Positions 24,592 through 37,600 of a stretch of 64,000 nt of DNA are shown here, one piece after another. This DNA is from Porites lobata. Taxonomy: Eukaryota > Cnidaria > Anthozoa > Scleractinia > Poritidae. The position numbers were made by a program, and so were the translations under genes. Where the stretch lies: positions 346,001-410,000 of the forward strand of contig CALNXK010000094.1 in assembly GCA_942486035.1 (NCBI GenBank). The letters are read 5' to 3'. The notes beneath the pieces were generated by a model. That model ran no database searches. It saw only the letters and a program-made list of their open reading frames with translations, and was not told where the DNA came from. Position 1 is the stretch's first letter, and each line of letters opens with the position of its first letter.

Positions 24592-26256
24592 CCGGCCACG
24601 GGGCGGATAAAGGTTGGGCGGTGAAACGAGCGCTCCACTATTCATTTACTGTGTGATGTGGAGTAGGACTGGCACGAGCGCTCTTTCCGCGCTTCCGGTG
24701 TGCTTGAAAGCAGGCGAAATTTTCCTTTTTGCAAACCGGAAATCCTACTTTCTTTCTGTAATTTCAGGCTACAATGTTAAATAGATAAATTCGTTTCATA
24801 ACAATATCAATAAACAGTTTCATATGTTTGTGTCTGTACGTCTATAAGTCAAACTTGTTGGTCGTATAATGCCAAAATTTGAGTTTAATTTGAAAGTGTT
24901 GAATACCTCCTCCTTCCACTAAATATCACCTAATCGTCTTTCTTCGTTTCGTTTGCAAAAGCTGAACACTTCTTAACCTCAATTTTCACATACCGTATTT
25001 ATTCGATTAACCGCCCTGGGCGCTTATTAAATTTTTGGACCTTGAGAGTGGGCGCTTATTCGAGGTGGGCGCTTATTCGAGGCTGGGCGCTTATTAAATT
25101 TTCAGTATTTTCAGCAAGTGTAGTATGTTTATTTTGCAACAAAACAATAAATGGTAATGACAAAACTCGAAGATGTAACAAGGCAATGTTCCTGTAAAAT
25201 ACTTTGAAGAAAACTCCGTCTTCGGGGAAGTCTCTTATTAATACTTATTCAATTTGAGTGGGAGTGGGAGGGAGGTGGGGTGGGGTGGGCGCTTATTCGA
25301 GGCTGGGCGCTTATTAACTTTTTCTGCCTTTAGGATGGGCGCTTATTCGAGGTGGGCGCTAATTCGAGGTTGGGCGCTTATTCGAATAAATACGGTATGT
25401 TAAAGGGGGATAAATTTTATATAACATAACAAAAAATTAGATTGATATATATTGATATAGTGGCGTTTTACTTCTTCAAACTTTGCTTCTCGGGTGCAAA
25501 GCGCCATGGCGATTCGCGCACTGCGTTGCAAATCCGGCAACCACATGTAAACAAAATTTATCGAGGTTAGTTGTAAGGTTTTTTCTCCGTTTTTCTCTCT
25601 AAAACAAAACAAGGTAAACAGTAAAAACTGAGGTTAAACTAATTTTGAAGTTTCGAAGAAACGGAAAGACGTATGAGATGTTTTTCTCAAAATTAAAAAG
25701 AAGGATGATGGTGATTGAAATTAGCATAATTTCACCTTGCACGAGCTGCACGCATTTATAAAATACACGTTATCTAGTTATAAAACACGATCTGCTGTCT
25801 TCTAGTTTTGCCATGGATGACCTGGATGAAATTTTCCTTCGTGTTTTAGACAGTACTTAGTTGTTTTTGTTTCGGAATAACATCGACATTGGCGAGTAGC
25901 AGAACAAAAATATAATTCAGTGGTAGAGTCATGGAAGTAATAAAAGAAACCCTTTGAAAGAGATGTTTGTCTACTCCAACTAAACCTCCCGCAAAAATAG
26001 CAACATTTGCCAATCAGAGACAGCGTACCAGCACAAAGGAATGAGGAAGAAGTGCAAGAAAACAAATCAAGCTGCCATAATTCAGTGACAGCAGCAGTGT
26101 CCAATGTACAAACCACATCCCAAGCCTTGACCGAAGTCGAAAACAAGCGACATTTCTAAGCAGAGTCCCAGTCCACTGCATCACACCTTTTTGCTCGGAC
26201 GCGCTCGTTTCATCGTCCAACCTTTATCCGCCCGCAGCTATCCGCCCTGCCCGGCC
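24592..26256. repeat. Widely spaced inverted arms
   Basis: The arm at 24592-24632 (CCGGCCACGGGGCGGATAAA then GGTTGGGCGGTGAAACGAGC) reappears inverted at 26202-26256 (CGCTCGTTTCATCGTCC, CCTTTATCCGCCC, CCGGCC), with looser similarity extending inward. The roughly 1.6 kb between contains the 24991 element and no recognisable transposase. It may be the ends of a decayed transposon or two opposed copies of one repeat. Confidence 0.5.
24991..25397. repeat. TACCGTATTTATTCG foldback element with GGGCGCTTATTCGAGG repeats
   Basis: The start TACCGTATTTATTCGATTAA and the end CGAATAAATACGGTA are inverted copies. Several tandem GGGCGCTTATTCGAGG units lie near both ends. A shorter relative lies at 36904-37098. 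It is a non-autonomous DNA-element candidate. Confidence 0.75.
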
Positions 26257-26992
26257 AAGATGGTTGTCTCCGCTAGGAACTGATAGCCGCTTTGTCATAT
26301 GATTACAAACCAAGAAATGTGTCTTTAAAACAAACGTGCTTACCAAGTTTGCCTTACCTGTACGCAAATGACTTTCATCTGCACTCAGAGATTAGCCTGA
26401 AAAGCATTATGTGGATGATATGAGTGAGCAATATAATCAAGCTGTTCGCTTCTTACGTGTCGGTGTGTGGAGACATTTTTATGAGCTACATTCACTCAGA
26501 AAGAGAGTTAATAATAGAATAATCATCCATTTACGGTCATGCCACTTCTTATGTTTTCATCAGTGTGAATGTGCTTTAATTAGTTATATAAAAGCGCCTT
26601 ACTTATAAATGCGGTTTGTCGGGACCGAACAAAGCAAAGACTACAAAAGAGTATTGGCCTTGTTTGACAAGTTTGGTATCAAGTCGGCAAACATATGACC
26701 AGATAAACAGCTGTTATTTCCAGCGAGTGACCAATACTCTTCAGTGTATTTTTCAACCAAAGAATAACGATTAAGTAGACTAAATATGAGTAAAGACAAC
26801 GATTACTGAGAGCTATTAACGCTTACCTCAATCTTGAATCAAGCACGTTTTCGTATTATGTGCGCAAATTGAATCATGGGATATCATTGAGAAAATCGCA
26901 TATAGGAATGGGAGAAACGAAAGGAATCATTTTTCTTCCCTTTTTCCATAAAGCCGGCTCGCTATCGTTACGCTTGAAAGGCAAACATTTTC

Positions 26993-27094
26993 TGGGAAAC
27001 TGCCCACCTACCCCTCCCCTAAGCCAACATCAACTCACTTCTCACTTAGGGAAAAAATGCTGGCTTAGGGGAGGGGTAGGCGGGCAGTTTCCCA
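26993..27094. repeat. 102-bp foldback element
   Basis: TGGGAAACTGCCCACCTACC and the following CCTCCCCTAAGCCA are inverted at TGGCTTAGGGGAGGGGTAGG and CGGGCAGTTTCCCA, with a loop of about 30 bp. The arms are nearly perfect, so this copy is probably young. Confidence 0.75.
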
Positions 27095-28523
27095 AAAACG
27101 TAAAATGATGCAACATTAAATGAGCTGATTTACGTCAAAGTTTGAAGGAGACGTCACCTAATCAGCATTTAATCTTGGCTTTATACATTTTTTTCGCCTG
27201 ATTCCATCATTCCTGTCTCATTCCTCCCTTCTTCCAAAGTCATATCGAGCCAAAGTTACTTTGTTTGAAAGGAAATCGGAAAGAAAACCTCTGAAACTAC
27301 CATTTAGCAAAATGCAGCAGTAACGACCAGTGCGTCCTTGTGCCCGCACATGTTATTTGTTTGCTTTTGTGTCTCCCACGCAACCTCGTCCCACAAGAAC
27401 AGTTGCTAGTATTGTTCTGGAGTTACGAAAAATTTTCCAAATTCCTGCCCTCCCCCACCCCTTCTACACTTAAAGTCCCAAATCCTAAATCTTTTTCCGG
27501 TCTTGCATGTTAGGCAGAGTTGAAAACTACGCGTTTACCTTTTATACTTCCAGCTTGTTATCTGTGCGCCGGCATTGTCCCATCTTTTCTCCAAATATAT
27601 CATTTAAAGAATCACTTTGATTCACTGGAAACCGACATTCGAGTGCGAAAAAAAGGTGTTTTGGAAAAAAATATTTTCAAGAAAACGTTATTTTATTTAT
27701 TTGTTTTTTTACCTTCGACCTTTTCAGTACGCACGTCCGTGCGCACAAGCAACTAAGCCCCAGTTCCCCAGGTCTTTTCTCCTAGATGAGGTCGTCTTTC
27801 AATGCCGACTGAATTGTGCATCAAATTTAAGTTGCTAATGATGATTGTATTTAGTGATTTAAAACTGTTTTCATGTGTCATCAGGATAAAGTCCTTCAAA
27901 TTAAGCAAGTTGTTTTCCGTTATTTGCGCCTGTTTGAAATAGCAATCTTGGACAGTTTGCTTTAATGGAGAAACAATATTTTTCGTGATTTTACGCTACT
28001 TTGAAACAATTTACTCTGCTCGAAACTTCTTATCTTAGTTACGCAGTACTAGAACCAGACAGCTGACCAGAAGTCTGGCTTGTTTGATTAATGTTTGTTC
28101 AAGGTCAAGAAGATAGCACTTAAACAAACTTTCTCTCTTGCACATATCTCCTAGGTTTTCCGTTTAGAAGATACACTTCAGATGCAAAAGTTATTGAGGA
28201 TGATTCCAGAAACGACCTATAAATTCGCCATCAATGGAAGTCTTTAATCATCCTTATGTAGCAATTTCCCTTTCGATTAAAAATTATTAAATCCAAAGTT
28301 ATTAAAATCCACCCAAGCGTAACAAAGTGAGTAATCTTGGTTGCAATGACATTTGCATAACTATTTCAACTGGCTATTAAAAATCGATCAACAAGCATCA
28401 CTCTTTACTGATCTCAATCGGATCGCCAGTTGATTCTGTTACGTATCACAAACTCGCACAAACTTTAAAACAGAACATGTGATTTTCACGAAACTTTTCA
28501 ATTTAAAGATGATTTAACACCAA

Positions 28524-28570
28524 CCAATACGCAAGTGGTATAAAAAACAAGTCGTTTCTCACGGCACGTG
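28524..28570 (+). promoter_or_regulatory. Core promoter of the CNT gene: CCAAT, TATA box, E-box
   Basis: CCAAT lies at 28524-28528, TATAAAA at 28539-28545 and a CACGTG E-box at 28565-28570. The ATG is at 28610. A TATA box would place the transcription start near 28570, giving a 5' UTR of about 40 nt. The order and spacing fit a TATA-type promoter. The 15-bp CCAAT-to-TATA distance is shorter than usual, so the CCAAT box is less certain. Confidence 0.6.
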
Positions 28571-28609
28571 GAAGGTGCTGGGCTCTGTTAACGAAGAACT
28601 CTAACTACA

Positions 28610-31600
28610 ATGGATCACAGTTATAACAAGGTTTGTACAGTATATGGCTCTCCTGAGTTCTTAAATAAATCAGCGATCCCAAACTTCTTTAAAGGGTATT
28701 GTCAAAACTTTCGGAGTTACAGACCACCCAAGCGGTTTAAGCGTCTTTAAAATCAACAATCGCAACTGTTGACATGTTGGATAGGGTCTCCCCCATTTAT
28801 ATGAAGTAGACTAATACACGTACATGGGAACTGTAACGAAGGTTTGTACGATAGGTTTGCAGACAGATTGATAAAATATTTTAGTTTGGTAATATTTTAA
28901 AGCCATTTGTGTCTGGTTTAATGCCTTTTTAATAAGTGTTTTAAATACGACATTTACCAATAATTCATTTATTAGCATTTTCGAATAATGACATTATCAC
29001 TTAATTGCATTAATACACACTCCTCGCATACGTGCATAAGTACCAAGATATCAACAGTTTGATTATCATTTTTGATTTGCGAAAACGAGGAATTTTTTGG
29101 TCATTACTACACCAGACAAATTGGCGGCTTAATCGACCGTTTCCTGTATATTTGAGCTATCGAATCTTATTTCGTCCGGTTGCGCAAGGCCAGGGGTTGT
29201 TATTGTGTGCGTCATTCAAAATGCTTGGAGTTAAAACTGCGCGGACGGCAGAGTACAACATTAGACGGCATTAGACCGTGGACTGCGGATAACGATAGAA
29301 CTGTAGAACTAATCCTGCTTTTAAGGTAGGGTACAGAGGAGCCAGTATCTGTCGGTATCCTTATCCCTACTTTCTAGACAGTAAAAGGCAGAAAGAAAAG
29401 TTTCTCGCTTATCTGTCTTCCCGCCCCTCACTACACTCACAACAACCTTATCCCCAGGGCTTAGAATCTGGCCGTAGAAAGGGAAATTTCTGAGAATGAG
29501 CTTGCATTCACCGTTATTATAGTATTTCTCATGCAAGTTTGATTCGTACTGTCATTGGTGCAGTGTAGCAAGAACCCATTATGGACTCCTGGCCCTTGGA
29601 TAAAAGGTAAACCTTAGGTACCAAAACAAATTCTCTGGGCACCAACTTGCTAACTATCTTTCCTTAAAGGTATTGACGACCCTCTCCTCCGCAGAGGTCT
29701 TTTTGAGGGTCTCAATCAGGGTAGTAGCTTAGAAGGTTGCCCGGGGGGTGGACTCCCCATATGAAAGGGGTGGGGATGCTCGTCGTCTCGCTTAGGGGTA
29801 TAAATTTCGGATTTTGGTCTCACTGAGGGTGTTCTAGATAAAACGCCATCATATTTAGCCGTGAAGGTCTCGTTTAGGGTTGCACGCGAAAAAGATATAA
29901 AAATATATATATTGTTGTGTTTTAACATGGTCTCTTTAAGGGGTCAAAAGAAGCTTGGGCCCCTCCCAGATCGGTCTCCTTTAGGGGTTTAATTCAAAAT
30001 TTCCGACTAGCATCCCCACCCCTTTCATGTGCGGAGTCTCCCCCGCCCCCGGGGACGGTTGACGGTTACATTTCAAGGCTTTTGACGGTTATTAAGTGAA
30101 AATTGAAGTAAATATTAACTTTTGAATAAACTAGTAACGACCAAAGGTTAGGGAGTGCGGGCGAAAACGATCATCGAAGGTCTAAACGCTTTTCGGGCTT
30201 TTGCTCCAACGCGATGCTCTGCGTAAGGTTCACGTGACAGATGGTCAAAACAAGCGTGATCAGATTACGAGGGTAGAAGTCGAAACGCGTGTGATCAAAT
30301 TTCGTTTTGTGCATTCCATTCATTCTGAGTGGTAGTCCAAACGAATGACTACATAGATGCGACACATGCGTAATAACAACCTAGACATTAGGATTGCGGG
30401 CTCCTCTTGTCGCCCACAATTAATATTAACTGTTGTGTTTTGGAGGTTGTCTTAGCCTTTCACTAATCAGACGTAATAGAATTTCGAAATATTTTCGACA
30501 TTTTCAGCTAAAAGCAAGTTCTAAGGTCTTGTAATGTCTAGAGAGAGTGTTTTTGAGAGCATGGGAACTGGTTTTTCCAGTCTGGATATTCTTTAGCAAC
30601 CAGAAGTCCATGAAGATCAGCTGAAATAGCGAGATTTGAAATATCTTGAAACTTTTTGACGGTTAATATCAATCTGAATTTTTGACGGTTGACGGTTACA
30701 TTGTAGGCTGTTTAACGGCTGACGGTTAACCCCATTGATACCCTCCTCTTTTTGTCACAAGGATTTTAGACAGGAGATAAATATGACCCGACCTCTCCCC
30801 CTTTGTTCACGGTGTTTAGGCAATGGCTAAATTTGCAATAATTTTTGTCTACAGACATAACAAAAAATTAGCCGTTAAGTCACTTTGTATTATTATTAAA
30901 GAAAAATTTAGCCATTAATGATTACCGCCCAGGGACCCTAATCTGGGGGATTTCCACTGTCCTTGACCCTTGACATTTCACTAAGGTGATGACACGAAAT
31001 TTAATATTCTTGTTTCCCTTTTGCAATAGACACTAACCGCACAAACTCCTGCATTTTCTACCTCATTTTTTACAATCAGCGATTTCATAAATCATGTTCA
31101 ACTGACTTTCATTTTAGGGTAAGGATCCGAATTCTATTGAGATGGTCGACATAGGTTTAGAAACGGTGATAGAAAATGGCCGAACCCGAGCACCCTCGCT
31201 GGAGAGACGCCGAAATCCACGTCTACGAACTCTTCAGCGGCTTTGGCAGGAGTACAGATTTCAAATCACTGTTGTGGTCATTTCTTTCATCTTGCTTTTC
31301 TACACGATCGCAGGTAAGTGTTATTGTTATAATAACAAGAAGTTAATGACTAAACGGATATATACATGAAACAGGTCCCACTTGTTACCGATGACGGAAT
31401 TCTGAACCAATGTTTTTCTTGACTCAAATCACATAATCAATTCATTTTAATAAACAATCCTGTAAAAAGTATAATTTTTACGAAGGCTTTTGTTCATGAA
31501 ATTTTGTGCATGCGTAATCTCGAGCTACTTCACCTTTCATCACTCACGTTAACTTGCTGTGTGTTGGATACCAATGGCACCAACTCTTACGGGTCCGTCT

Positions 31601-34600
31601 CAGAAAAGTGTTCACCGACTCCTAAACCTGACCCATATAGACAAACAATTGGAACTCAGCCTAACCAGTTTTCCGTTGTCCGTTGTCCGTTTTCGAGAGG
31701 TATCCCCTGTGGGGATTTCTCTGAAAATTTTTATTCTAAGAAGACCATTCCCGAACTTCGAACCTTATATATTGCTTTCAAAGAACAGGTAACCCTTACC
31801 GACCTTCGTAAAATTGTTAAACCTCTACGAACTGTAGCTAGTAATAGACAGACATTAAGATTAACTTGACTTGCTCATCTGTTCTCTATGCTAAGAGTTC
31901 CCTTCCAGTGGATGTCGCGTAGCAGTTTTCTAAAAAAAAATTCAAAAATTCATCTCATCAAACCATTTTATATTATAACCCTCATACTGAATAAGGAGGA
32001 ACTTCTTTAAGGGGGAGTGTCTACCCTGCCCTTAGTCTCTCCGGGACGTCAGCTTTAGGGCCAAGTATACCACGCTACTTCATTTACATGGTGTAGTCAC
32101 TAAACTCCTCTCTTGTTTTCTGTAGCCATTTCTGTGTCCGGCTTCCATAAAGTAAAAGGACTGTTCGTGATCGCTGTTATTTTTTGGTTTTGTGTGACGT
32201 ACATGTTCATTCGTGACCATTGTGGAGAAGCCATTTTCAACGTGTGCTGTTCGCCAGTTATTTCACTGTTGAGAAGAAAGTGGAGGTACCTTAGATGGTA
32301 AGTCTGGCTACGTAGTCAGTGAATTAAAAGGGACGCACAGTCAAACCTGTATTAAGCGAACCGCTATTAAGCTGTCAAATCCGTATTAAACGAACCGCCC
32401 TTGAGCGGTTCTCCCTTTATTAAGCGGCTGCGCTAAAGCTGCCAAAGCACTACTGTAAAGCCAACCTTTATCAGTCACCTCTATTAAGGGGTCGTTGTCA
32501 CCTTTTTCGTGGTTCCAAAGAGTTGCTTTTTTATTGTCTTTATCTCCATTATGATGTACCATACTATTACAACGGAAACACTGTGTATGGCGTTTAGTGC
32601 GGGTCTTTTACTTCCTTTCTTTTGGCGCAAGAAGAGGTAGAGACACTTTAAGGTCAATTTGTCGCGGGATGGACTTTTCGCTCGCTGGACATTTTCATTT
32701 CCCTGAATAACTCTCAGGTTTGCCAAACCCGTATTAGACGATCAGCCTGCATTAAGAGGTTCCCCTGTGTGCTGTTACCTTGTCGTGGTGGGGAAGCTTG
32801 CGTGCCTTAATCACGCTGTGAGCTTTTCCGGCGGAGGCTTTAGCCCCTGGCAGGTCCAACCAATTCTGGCAGTTTACAGTGGAGAGGACAAACTAAAAGC
32901 AGCACCTGGTCCTCCGGGTTGGGGGTTGGGTGTAGGACTAACAACCCCACGCCGGGAAACAACAACGTGTTAGTGAAACTGCAACAACACTATGCACAGA
33001 AACCCTGGGGCAAATAGGAAACTCTAGCCAAACCAGTGACACCATGAAAACTCTGGATGAAAACCCATCTCAGGAAATTCGAAATTCGAATGAGAGCTTT
33101 ATGGGACTCGAACTACCTTCCGCATTGGAGCATGGAATGTGTGCACCATCTTTGAAACCTCTAAAACAGCGCAGGTCATAAAGAAACAGTAGAACTACAA
33201 CTTGGACCTCCTCTTTGTAAGGGAGTGTAGGTGGACTGGGTCTGGACGTAAGGTTACACGCGATGGCTCAACTACCCTTTTCTCAGGGAAAGCCAACGCA
33301 CACTTCAGTGGTGTAGTCCTTATTGCAAACAGAAAACAGCCAAAGCTCTGATGGCCCGGGAACCCAATGCGATGGCCTAATCAGGGTAAGGTTTGCCTCA
33401 GGATACTGCAATTTGACTATCTTGCAGTGTTATGCCCCTACCAAAGAAGCAGAGGAAGAGTGCTCCTCAAAAGGATTGATAGTGCCATAGATCCAAACTT
33501 AAGTTTGTGTGCATTTATGTAGGCAGGAACAGGCTGGATCTCGTAAAGGCCTAGGCTGCATATATCAATTTTGTGCTCTTAACATCATCGAATAGTGCAG
33601 TGAATGGAATGTTCCCTTGCTCACCAACTTTATTGTTCTGGAGAGGGAATTCGACAATGCTCACCCTGAAAGTCTTTGGAAGATTCTGAGGGCATACGGA
33701 TTACCACTTACATGTAAGATAGTTATCATCATATGGAAATTTTATGAACATTTCGAATAAACTGTCATCTTGGAGAATGCTCTGACAGAGTCATTCCTGG
33801 TTAAGTCTGGAGCTCTTCAGGGTTGTATTCTCTCTAAAATCCTGTTTCTAGTAGTCATCGACTGGCTGATGCGTGAAACAACTTCAGACAGTCCTCGTGG
33901 AATCCAGTGAAGACCTTATCTTTGCCGACGATATGGCAGTCATGCCAGCCACTCTTAGCCATCTCCAAGAAAATTGCCACTGACTTAGCAATTTTGCAAA
34001 ACAAACTGGTCTGCACATCAACCTTAGAAAGACTTAGGAGATGTATGTAAACTGTGTAAATGCCCCTATAGCACCCTAAATCAATATCAGTGGAGATGAA
34101 AGGAAGTGCATTGTACCCATAAAGACATCAAGGCCCGCCTTAACAAAGCCAGAGGTGCTTTTAGTCCACTACGAAACACCTGGAAGTCTAAGCAATAAAG
34201 CCTCAAAATACGATCAGGCTTTACAACAGCAAAGGCAGTTATATAGCTCTGAGTTTTGGTGAGTAACGAAAGGATATATGAGAAAGGTGGATATCTTTCA
34301 TAAGAGCTGCCTCCGCAAGATTTGAAAAATCTACTGGCCCAACAAGTTCGCTAATGAGGAACTTATAAGAGGACAAACAGTATGTCTCTCCAACGAACAG
34401 CAGGCTGCAATGGACTGGTCATGTTCTTAGGATACCTATGGACAGGCTACCCAAATTTGCCTTGAGATGTACTCTAACTGAGAAGAGGAAAAGAGGTAGC
34501 CAAAAACCACCCGGAGGAGAACAGCGATGAAAGAGCTGGAGGAGGTGGGACTTACTTGGGGCGAAGCGCAGGCCAAAGGGCGAGGCGCAGGCCAAAGCTA

Positions 34601-37600
34601 AAGACAGGGTTGAGTGGCGACGTTTGATTTCGACCTTACGTCCCACCAGGGATGGAGAGATTGAGTGAGTGAGCAGTGGCGGATCCAGGGGAGGGGTAGG
34701 GGGCCCGCCCCCCTTATTTTCAGAACAATCTGAGGCCCGAAGGGCCGAAAAATGTTTTTTTTTTTAGACCGGGTGTTCCCCCTTATCTCAAGGTCAGGAT
34801 GAACGCCCCCCTTCCTTATCTGAAGGTCTGGATCTGCCACTGGTGAATGAGTCAGTAAGCCATTACCCAATGGTGACCGCTTAATACAGGTTAGACTGTA
34901 GCTAGGATTTTTACAGAGGTACGCAGTTTTCTAAACCAAACGTATCTCCATCTCCCAAACCCTTTCCAAGCTGATGGGTGTCTTGATTATATTTCGGTTA
35001 TCTGGTGAGTCCTGATCTTGGCCAGCAGCTACAGTTTTCGCGTGTGTTAAAATCGAGGAATACTAAGTAAACGTAGTGCAGTTACATTTATTTGGCAAAT
35101 GAAGATGAATAAAGATATGACCGTCGCAGTAGTAATCGCAATTTGAGCAATATGCAATTTATGCCCAAAAATATTTCTGGGCTTCAACGGGAATTGAACT
35201 ACTGCGTTAACGTTAGCGTTGCAGAGCTCTACCAACTGAGCTATGAAGACCCATGCATTAGGAGCAGGCCAGTTTGTTGAGTTCATCTTGACCTCAATCT
35301 TCATCTTAGGAATTTTTAAAATACAGAATGAAGATTTAGAGTTGTATTTCCGTAGTTCATATGATCTTTAAAAAGAGATGAATCTGTTTGCAACCCTTTT
35401 CCAGACAATAAGACTATGACCAGCTCAGTGAAGACGAGGGGAGTGGTTTCACACTCAAGCTTGGTCGAAAATAATCGGGGATGAAAGCGAAAAATGGTGC
35501 CCGTTCCAGTAAAATATATCTTCCAGAGATAACGGGTGATTTTATATCCTGTTCCAGATTCCGATAAGTAAAAAGCCCTCCTCGTTGAGCGTCACGTTCC
35601 CATATATCGCTCATATGGGAGTACCCCCGCGAGAGCCCGTTATCCAATATATATGATTTGTTTTTATAGGATTGTTCTATTGGTTGCATTGACGTTAATT
35701 GGTTTATGGTTTGGTCTGGATACCGCTAAGGAGCCTAGAAGGTTCATATCATTGGCAGGAATGGTGGTTTACGTGGGGATTAGCTATCTATTCTCAGTTA
35801 ACCGGAGAAAAGTGAGTTGTTGTGTAAAGATCGTATGTTAAAACGAATCCAATGTTTACTTCTTTAACGTTTTGGGGGCTTGGAATACTTAAAGATAGCC
35901 TGTTCACAGACCCTCTATTTTCTCTTCAAAGTCCGTCGAGCGCATGATAAAAATTAAAATTCGAAACAACGTCTGTGTACAGGCTAACTGCAAGATATTC
36001 TTACAGCTTTTATTTCAGCGATAATCATCTTGAAGAATCGAAAATATTATATTTGTCACTGTTAGGCCCCTCTGCTGAGTACGGAAGTACCCGTTGCAAT
36101 CATTTTTTTATTGTCCAAGTATTGGGCCGATCCCAAATTTTTTTTGGACCCTAAGATGTCTTTTGGCTACCAATCTTCAATTCAAAACGGCTAGAAGCCC
36201 CTTTTGCTCTCAAAATCACCTCCACTTCCACCTCTTCTGGACGCTTAGAATTGAACCAGAATTTTCCCTTCTTCCCACCAGCGAGGCCAAAAGGGAAAGG
36301 AAAAGTTCAAAGGGTCGGGCTTAGAAATCGGCCACAATAACAATGTTTCCTGCTTTCGTCGCCTCCATCTCTATGTCCATGAGTCTTCGAAGAAGCTCAG
36401 AGATCTGTAAACTTATGACAAGAGCAAATGCTTTTGGATTCTCGTTTTTCAGATAAAATGGAGGCCCGTTTTGTGGGGTATGAGTTTGCAGTTTGTCTTT
36501 GCTCTAATCATTCTGAGGACTTCTCAGGGATTTACAGCTTTCAAATTTATTGGTGATTCTGTGACAAGATTTCTAGAATACACGGATGTTGGCTCAGCCT
36601 TCGTCTTTGGAGAAGCTTATATAGTCCACTACATTGCATTTAAGGTAGGGCCGGAGAATTAATCAGTATCCTATTTATTCATTGAAAATAAAAAAGAGTA
36701 CGATTCGCTGCTAGCTGAGTGATCCAGTATAATTTACTCGATAAAATCCGTTGATAAATTAACAAAATCATTCCTGAAACTGATTAAAAAGAAGCAAAGT
36801 GTCTATTACCTATCACCATCGGCTCCATCACAAAGTTTAATTTTCCAAAATCAAGTTTCTAACTTTATTAGACATTCAAAGTGCTTTCGAAAGCTAATGT
36901 GAATACCGTATTTGCTCGAATAAGCCCCTCAACTGCGGCGCTTATTCGATCTTCTGTACTACACTAACACAATTAACTTATTTTGACTTTCTCTATATCG
37001 GGGCCGCGACGCTTTTTCGGGGGCGGTGCTAATTAACTTTCTTTCCTCTCAAATGCGGCACTCATTCGAGGCACACGCTAATTCGAGTGAATACGGTAAG
37101 CTCATCTCGTGAGTTCCTTTTTCGAAGTAGATGAGGCCAAGACCGCAGCAAAACGTCTACGCATGCGCCGGGTTGAGATTTCTGGTCACGTTTTTAGTCA
37201 CTCTTTCTAGTCAAAGTCTCCCGCGCGCACTCGGCTTCATTTTGTGTGTAGCCTGCGTTTTGTTGTTCCTTTTTCAAAATAGGTGAGGTCTATGAGGTTA
37301 TGTAAAATATCTTGGCTTAATGATTGATTCAAATCTTTCATGGAAATACCACATCGAATCTGTCTGTCACAAAATCAGCAAGTCGATAGGAATTATAGCT
37401 AAAATTCGACATTATGTCCCGCGTCGTGTTTTACTTTCAGTTTACAACTCATTAATTGTCCCTTACTTGACTTATGGTATTTGTGGTTGGGGAAATTGTG
37501 CCTTGACATTTCAACGAAAGATCGTAACTCTACAAAAACGGGCCTTACGTCTCATTTACTTCAGTAAGTCTAAGGAACACGCCGTACCCTTCTTTCTCAA

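Larger units (their letters stand above)
20085..28520. other. Intergenic region between XPO4 and the CNT gene
   Basis: About 8.4 kb separate two divergently transcribed genes. Short ORFs occur in all frames, but none joins into a recognisable protein. The contents seen are the foldback elements and dispersed repeats listed separately. From about 27.1 to 28.5 kb I see nothing identifiable other than AT-rich single-copy-looking sequence. Confidence 0.6.
32337..34900. mobile_element. pogo/Tigger-like element, split by nested insertions
   Basis: The left end ACAGTCAAACCTGTATTAAG (32337) is mirrored by CTTAATACAGGTTAGACTGT (to about 34899). The left portion to about 32760 repeats TATTAAGCG-type half-sites. 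A LINE and then a small foldback element separate it from its right end. The termini match those of the intact relative at 55530-56159. Without the insertions it would be roughly 480-520 bp, so it is non-autonomous. It lies in CNT intron 3. Confidence 0.65.

Noticed and set aside
26014..26220. Hydrophobic 68-codon frame on the minus strand that could be a small membrane protein
   Set aside because: It begins at a non-ATG codon inside an inverted repeat and has no recognisable family; kept only as part of the inverted-arm observation.
35155..35260. Second apparent tRNA gene (minus strand)
   Set aside because: The anticodon arm has an oversized loop and box B is degenerate, followed by a SINE body.
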